This document shows positions 60,978 to 64,000 of a DNA stretch of 64,000 nucleotides, piece after piece. The stretch comes from Chitinophaga sancti (GTDB lineage: Bacteria; Bacteroidota; Bacteroidia; Chitinophagales; Chitinophagaceae), in the NCBI RefSeq assembly GCF_034087045.1, contig NZ_CP139247.1, positions 2,754,001-2,818,000 of the forward strand, in the 5' to 3' direction. Position 1 is the first letter of the stretch; each line of letters begins with the position of its first letter. The position numbers were made by a program, and so were the translations under genes. The notes under the pieces were generated by a model, which worked only from the letters and a program-made list of their open reading frames with translations, made no database searches and was not told the DNA's origin.

Positions 60978-63164
60978 ATGAAGATCCTGATTTTACCCTA
61001 CGTAATTCCTGTGTTCTTTTACACTGCCAATATGAAAGCCCAGGAACGAAAAGATTCTCTTCCTCCACCATCGCCAAAAGACCTGAAGGAAGTAAAGATC
61101 ACAGGCCGTAAGCAAATGATTGAAATGAAGAAGGAAAAGTTAATTTTTCATATTGCAAACACTGTCAATGAAAACGGATTCAATGCATTTGATCTGCTAA
61201 AAAAATTGCCTGGTGTAGTCGTCGACAATCAGAATAACATCATATTGCTGGGATCTTCTGCTACAGTGATGATAGATGGCCGCCCTGTGCAGCTGAGTGC
61301 GCAACAGCTAAGTACACTATTAAAATCAATGTCCTCTACTCAGATAAGTGACATGGAAGTGATCAGTAATCCATCAGCAAAATACGATGCCTCCGGAGCA
61401 GGTGGACTCATCAACATTGTTACAAAAAAGAATGATAAGTATGGACTCAATGGTACTGCATCTACTACATTCACATATGGATTAAGCCCAAAATACAACA
61501 ACGACCTTTCATTGAATTATGGTAATAACCGGCTCAACTCTTTCCTCAACCTGACTGCAGCCAATGAGCAATACAACCGTAAGCTCACTTCTGACCGCAC
61601 TATTACACAGGCAGATGATAATACCGTCTATTACTCTGATAACCTGAATAGCGATAGTAAAACAAATGCTTATTCACTGCGAACAGGTGTTGACTATACC
61701 ATCAATAGTAAAAGTACACTGGGGGCCATGTTCAGTGGCAACATCTCCCGTGATCGTTCAGATGGCATTACGAACACTGCTATCGGCGTTACGCCGGCAT
61801 TGATTGATTCTCTGTTGACCTCTGGCATACATGGCAGGGTAAAATCCAGCAATTATTCTGCTAATGCCAATTATCGTTATAAAGATACTTTAGGTACTAC
61901 GTTGACTATAGACGGAAGCTACCTGCATTTTAACTATGATAACAATACCTTCCAGCCGAATGCCTTTTATACCACAGACAATAAGAAGATAAGAGATGAA
62001 GACCTGCGAAACGTTTCTTCTTCCGGTATTGACATCTATGCACTAAAGGCTGATTATTCCGTCAAGCTCCTTAAAGGTCTCTTTGAAGCAGGTTGGAAAA
62101 GCAGTATTGTGAAGGCTGCCAATGATTTCAGTTTTTATAATGTGGAGAATGGAGTGGATAAAATGGATACTTCGCAGACCAACCATTTTGACTACAAAGA
62201 AAATATTAATGCTGTCTACGCAAACTATAGTAAATCATACAAACGGTTCTCCTGGCAGGCAGGTCTCCGATTGGAACAAACAAACTCAAAGGGAACCCTC
62301 ATTCCATTACAAAGCAATATAAAGACGGAAAATATACGACACTATGTGAATCTGTTTCCTTCAGCAATGGTATCTTATGATATCAATAAGACCAATACAT
62401 TTGGGTTATTGTATAGTCGCCGCATTGACAGACCCAACTATCAATATTTAAATCCATTTGAAACAAGGATGACCATCCTCCTGTACGATAGGGGAGATCC
62501 ATTCCTTGTGCCTCAATACACTGATAAGGTGAGCCTGATGCACATATTCAATAAGTTCCTAACCACCAGTCTTAATTACTCCCACACCAGCAATCTGCTG
62601 AACCAGGTCATTGATACTGTGGATGGTTCAAAAATAATATACCAGCGTGCTAACCTGGGTACACAGCGCCGTGTGTCTATAGATATCTCTGGTAGCTGGA
62701 CTTTCTTTAACTGGTGGAATAGTTACAACTCTCTCAACCTTTACAATAACAGTCTCAAAGGCCGGCAGAAGAGTGGAATCGTAGATATCAACGTTACCTC
62801 TTACAGCTTTTATTCACAACAGACTTTCACCTTACCTGCTAACCTGATGGTAGATGTTTCCTGCTCCATCATAGGACCATTTAACTATGGCACTTTTAAA
62901 GACGATGCCATGTGGAAGTTAGATGTAGGACTGCGAAAGAAGGTTCTTAAAAACAGGGGTACAATCACGCTGAACGGTCTGAATATCTTTAATCAGATGA
63001 TTATTCGTGCTCATCTTGATTACGGTGGAATCAGAAGATATGCGGAAGACAGATTTGAAAACAGGTTCGTGAAAGCTTCCTTCGCATGGAACTTTGGCAA
63101 TCAGAAAAAGCAACCCCGTAAGTGGAAATCAGGTGCGGAAGATGAATCCAAAAGAGCTAAATAG
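60978..63164 (+). CDS. TonB-dependent receptor-like outer-membrane protein (plug + beta-barrel)
   Basis: A 728-aa outer-membrane protein. Signal peptide (ILILPYVIPVFFYTANMKAQ), a plug-like domain at about residues 35-150 (NAFDLLKKLPGVVVDNQNNI; VMIDGRPVQL; DMEVISNPSAKYDASGAGG; IVTKK), then a barrel of the OMP_b-brl type that ends in FVKASFAWNFGN with a short Lys/Arg-rich tail. There is no carboxypeptidase-like N-domain and no SusD gene nearby, so it is not a glycan-uptake pair. Divergent from the RiPP operon; it could move the peptide or a metal complex across the outer membrane, but adjacency is the only evidence. Confidence 0.85.
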   Translation: MKILILPYVIPVFFYTANMKAQERKDSLPPPSPKDLKEVKITGRKQMIEMKKEKLIFHIANTVNENGFNAFDLLKKLPGVVVDNQNNIILLGSSATVMIDGRPVQLSAQQLSTLLKSMSSTQISDMEVISNPSAKYDASGAGGLINIVTKKNDKYGLNGTASTTFTYGLSPKYNNDLSLNYGNNRLNSFLNLTAANEQYNRKLTSDRTITQADDNTVYYSDNLNSDSKTNAYSLRTGVDYTINSKSTLGAMFSGNISRDRSDGITNTAIGVTPALIDSLLTSGIHGRVKSSNYSANANYRYKDTLGTTLTIDGSYLHFNYDNNTFQPNAFYTTDNKKIRDEDLRNVSSSGIDIYALKADYSVKLLKGLFEAGWKSSIVKAANDFSFYNVENGVDKMDTSQTNHFDYKENINAVYANYSKSYKRFSWQAGLRLEQTNSKGTLIPLQSNIKTENIRHYVNLFPSAMVSYDINKTNTFGLLYSRRIDRPNYQYLNPFETRMTILLYDRGDPFLVPQYTDKVSLMHIFNKFLTTSLNYSHTSNLLNQVIDTVDGSKIIYQRANLGTQRRVSIDISGSWTFFNWWNSYNSLNLYNNSLKGRQKSGIVDINVTSYSFYSQQTFTLPANLMVDVSCSIIGPFNYGTFKDDAMWKLDVGLRKKVLKNRGTITLNGLNIFNQMIIRAHLDYGGIRRYAEDRFENRFVKASFAWNFGNQKKQPRKWKSGAEDESKRAK

Positions 63165-63169
63165 GAAAA

Positions 63170-63197
63170 GGCGTCTCGTAATGGAGACGCCTTTTTT
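63170..63197 (+). terminator. Terminator of the receptor gene
   Basis: GGCGTCTC (63170-63177) with GAGACGCC (63184-63191), 6-nt loop, then TTTTTT. Confidence 0.88.
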
Positions 63198-63368
63198 ACC
63201 TCCAATACTGAAAGGTAAATTATTGATAATCAATTGTTTATTATGTTTTTTTTATGTGATTATAAAACAGATGAGCTAGACCCCCCTCTTTTTTTGAAAT
63301 CAACCCAGGTAAAAAATCGAAAAGGCACTTAAAAGATCACGCAAATTCTCCATCGTGCTATAATGAAA

Positions 63369-63400
63369 AAGGAGGCATCCAAGCCTCCTTAAAAATTCAT
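63369..63400 (-). terminator. Terminator of the SPOR-like gene
   Basis: AAGGAGGC (63369-63376) with GCCTCCTT (63383-63390), followed on the minus strand by TTTTTCATTAT. The remaining spacer 63198-63368 shows nothing else. Confidence 0.75.
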
Positions 63401-63880
63401 TTAATCCATCGGGCCATACCACACCACTGTCCGCTTCCCATATGCATCTTTAAACACCGCTTTCACCTCTGCCAATAACTTCTTCGCTTCCACATCCTGT
63501 ATGCCTGCCACCACAATATAATATCCGCCTGAAAGATTCTTATACGCATTTGAATATTCCACTGATATATAATCATCATTATCGGCATTCCCATCTCCCC
63601 TTGCCGGGTAATAAGGGAAATCTTTCTCATCACTACCTCCTGTCTTACACGCTGCCTCACTCAACGTTAATCCTGTCTTCGCATTCGGACCCAACTCCCG
63701 CAAATCTAATTTCTTCCCTAGCTTCTTGGCTGCATCTTTCGCCGCTGTCAATGCCTCCTCGTAGCTTTTAGTACTTCTTACTATAATGATCTGCTTGGGA
63801 ACCTCTGACATCCATTTTTTCTGTGCAAATCCATTTAACGAACAAATAAAAATCAATAAAATTGAAAGGGTCGTTTTCAT
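63401..63880 (-). CDS. Small secreted SPOR-like protein
   Basis: About 159 aa from the ATG at 63880, preferred over the start 36 nt upstream because it opens a normal signal peptide (KTTLSILLIFICSLNGFAQ). The mature protein has a single alpha/beta domain: KQIIIVRSTKSYEEALTAAK near the start and GGYYIVVAGIQDVEAKKLLA near the end, with ion- or peptide-binding-like loops between. The strand-helix pattern recalls SPOR peptidoglycan-binding domains, but the match is loose. No operon partner is seen. Confidence 0.6.
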   Translation of the reverse strand: MKTTLSILLIFICSLNGFAQKKWMSEVPKQIIIVRSTKSYEEALTAAKDAAKKLGKKLDLRELGPNAKTGLTLSEAACKTGGSDEKDFPYYPARGDGNADNDDYISVEYSNAYKNLSGGYYIVVAGIQDVEAKKLLAEVKAVFKDAYGKRTVVWYGPMD

Positions 63881-64000
63881 TACAAAACATAGGTTTTTAT
63901 ATCTGTAAAAATACAATACAAAACTTGCCGGGCTGTACTATTTTGAACAAAAAATAGAAATCAGTCATAAAATACACAGCTTTTTCTTAACTTGAAATGC

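Overview
The window is from a Bacteroidota chromosome, most likely a Chitinophaga-like member of the Chitinophagaceae. The evidence is type IX secretion parts (PorQ, PorP/SprF, a CHU_C-type sorting domain on a giant Calx-beta adhesin), Bacteroidota promoters (TTTG-N19-TAnnTTTG), a tmRNA tag ending in YAMAA, a plugged TonB-dependent barrel receptor, and no obvious Shine-Dalgarno sequences. No species can be named from the sequence alone.

Region 1 (1-22,340) is host core genome: the 3' part of lon, porQ, pdxJ, ahcY, a 2,014-residue secreted adhesin with its PorP/SprF partner, a candidate small RNA, an operon of a PolX-like protein, a DsbA-family protein and a GNAT acetyltransferase, a histone-H1-like Lys/Ala repeat protein, rplU-rpmA, a GH3-family protein, dxr, rseP, a small coiled-coil protein, and ssrA (tmRNA).

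Region 2 (22,316-53,392) is a 31-kb AT-rich prophage in the 3' end of ssrA, bounded by a 25-bp direct repeat. It keeps ssrA intact and brings a copy of the host's ssrA terminator. A tyrosine integrase lies at the left end. A long leftward block holds terminase, a tail-assembly chaperone pair with a likely -1 frameshift, tail proteins including one with a GH16 glycanase active site, tape measure, protease, scaffold, capsid, tail tube, portal, connector, tail terminator and holin, in an order unlike the usual siphophage one. An early block carries a PD-(D/E)XK nuclease and a divergent polymerase-A-like protein, the only replication candidate. Rightward cargo genes (HEPN-like pair, secreted proteins, small ORFs) interrupt the leftward genes. 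Many leftward phage genes share a TATTTAAA box a short, fairly fixed distance before the start codon.

Region 3 (53,437-60,392) is a leftward operon that looks like a RiPP (ribosomally made, modified peptide) pathway. It encodes an arginase-fold UPF0489 protein resembling peptide arginases, a secreted S41 protease, four tandem 50-55-residue precursors sharing a C-x-x-R-x-x-C core (three of them C-x-T-R-N-x-C) and a GG-x-[ED]-[ED]-[IV]-L-F tail, a radical SAM/SPASM maturase and an ABC exporter without a C39 peptidase domain. The inferred product is a set of Cys/Arg peptides crosslinked or otherwise altered by the radical SAM enzyme, with Arg possibly converted to ornithine. The precursors were too short to be obvious and are the strongest candidate for an undescribed system here. 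A divergent TonB-dependent receptor and a small secreted SPOR-like protein close the window.
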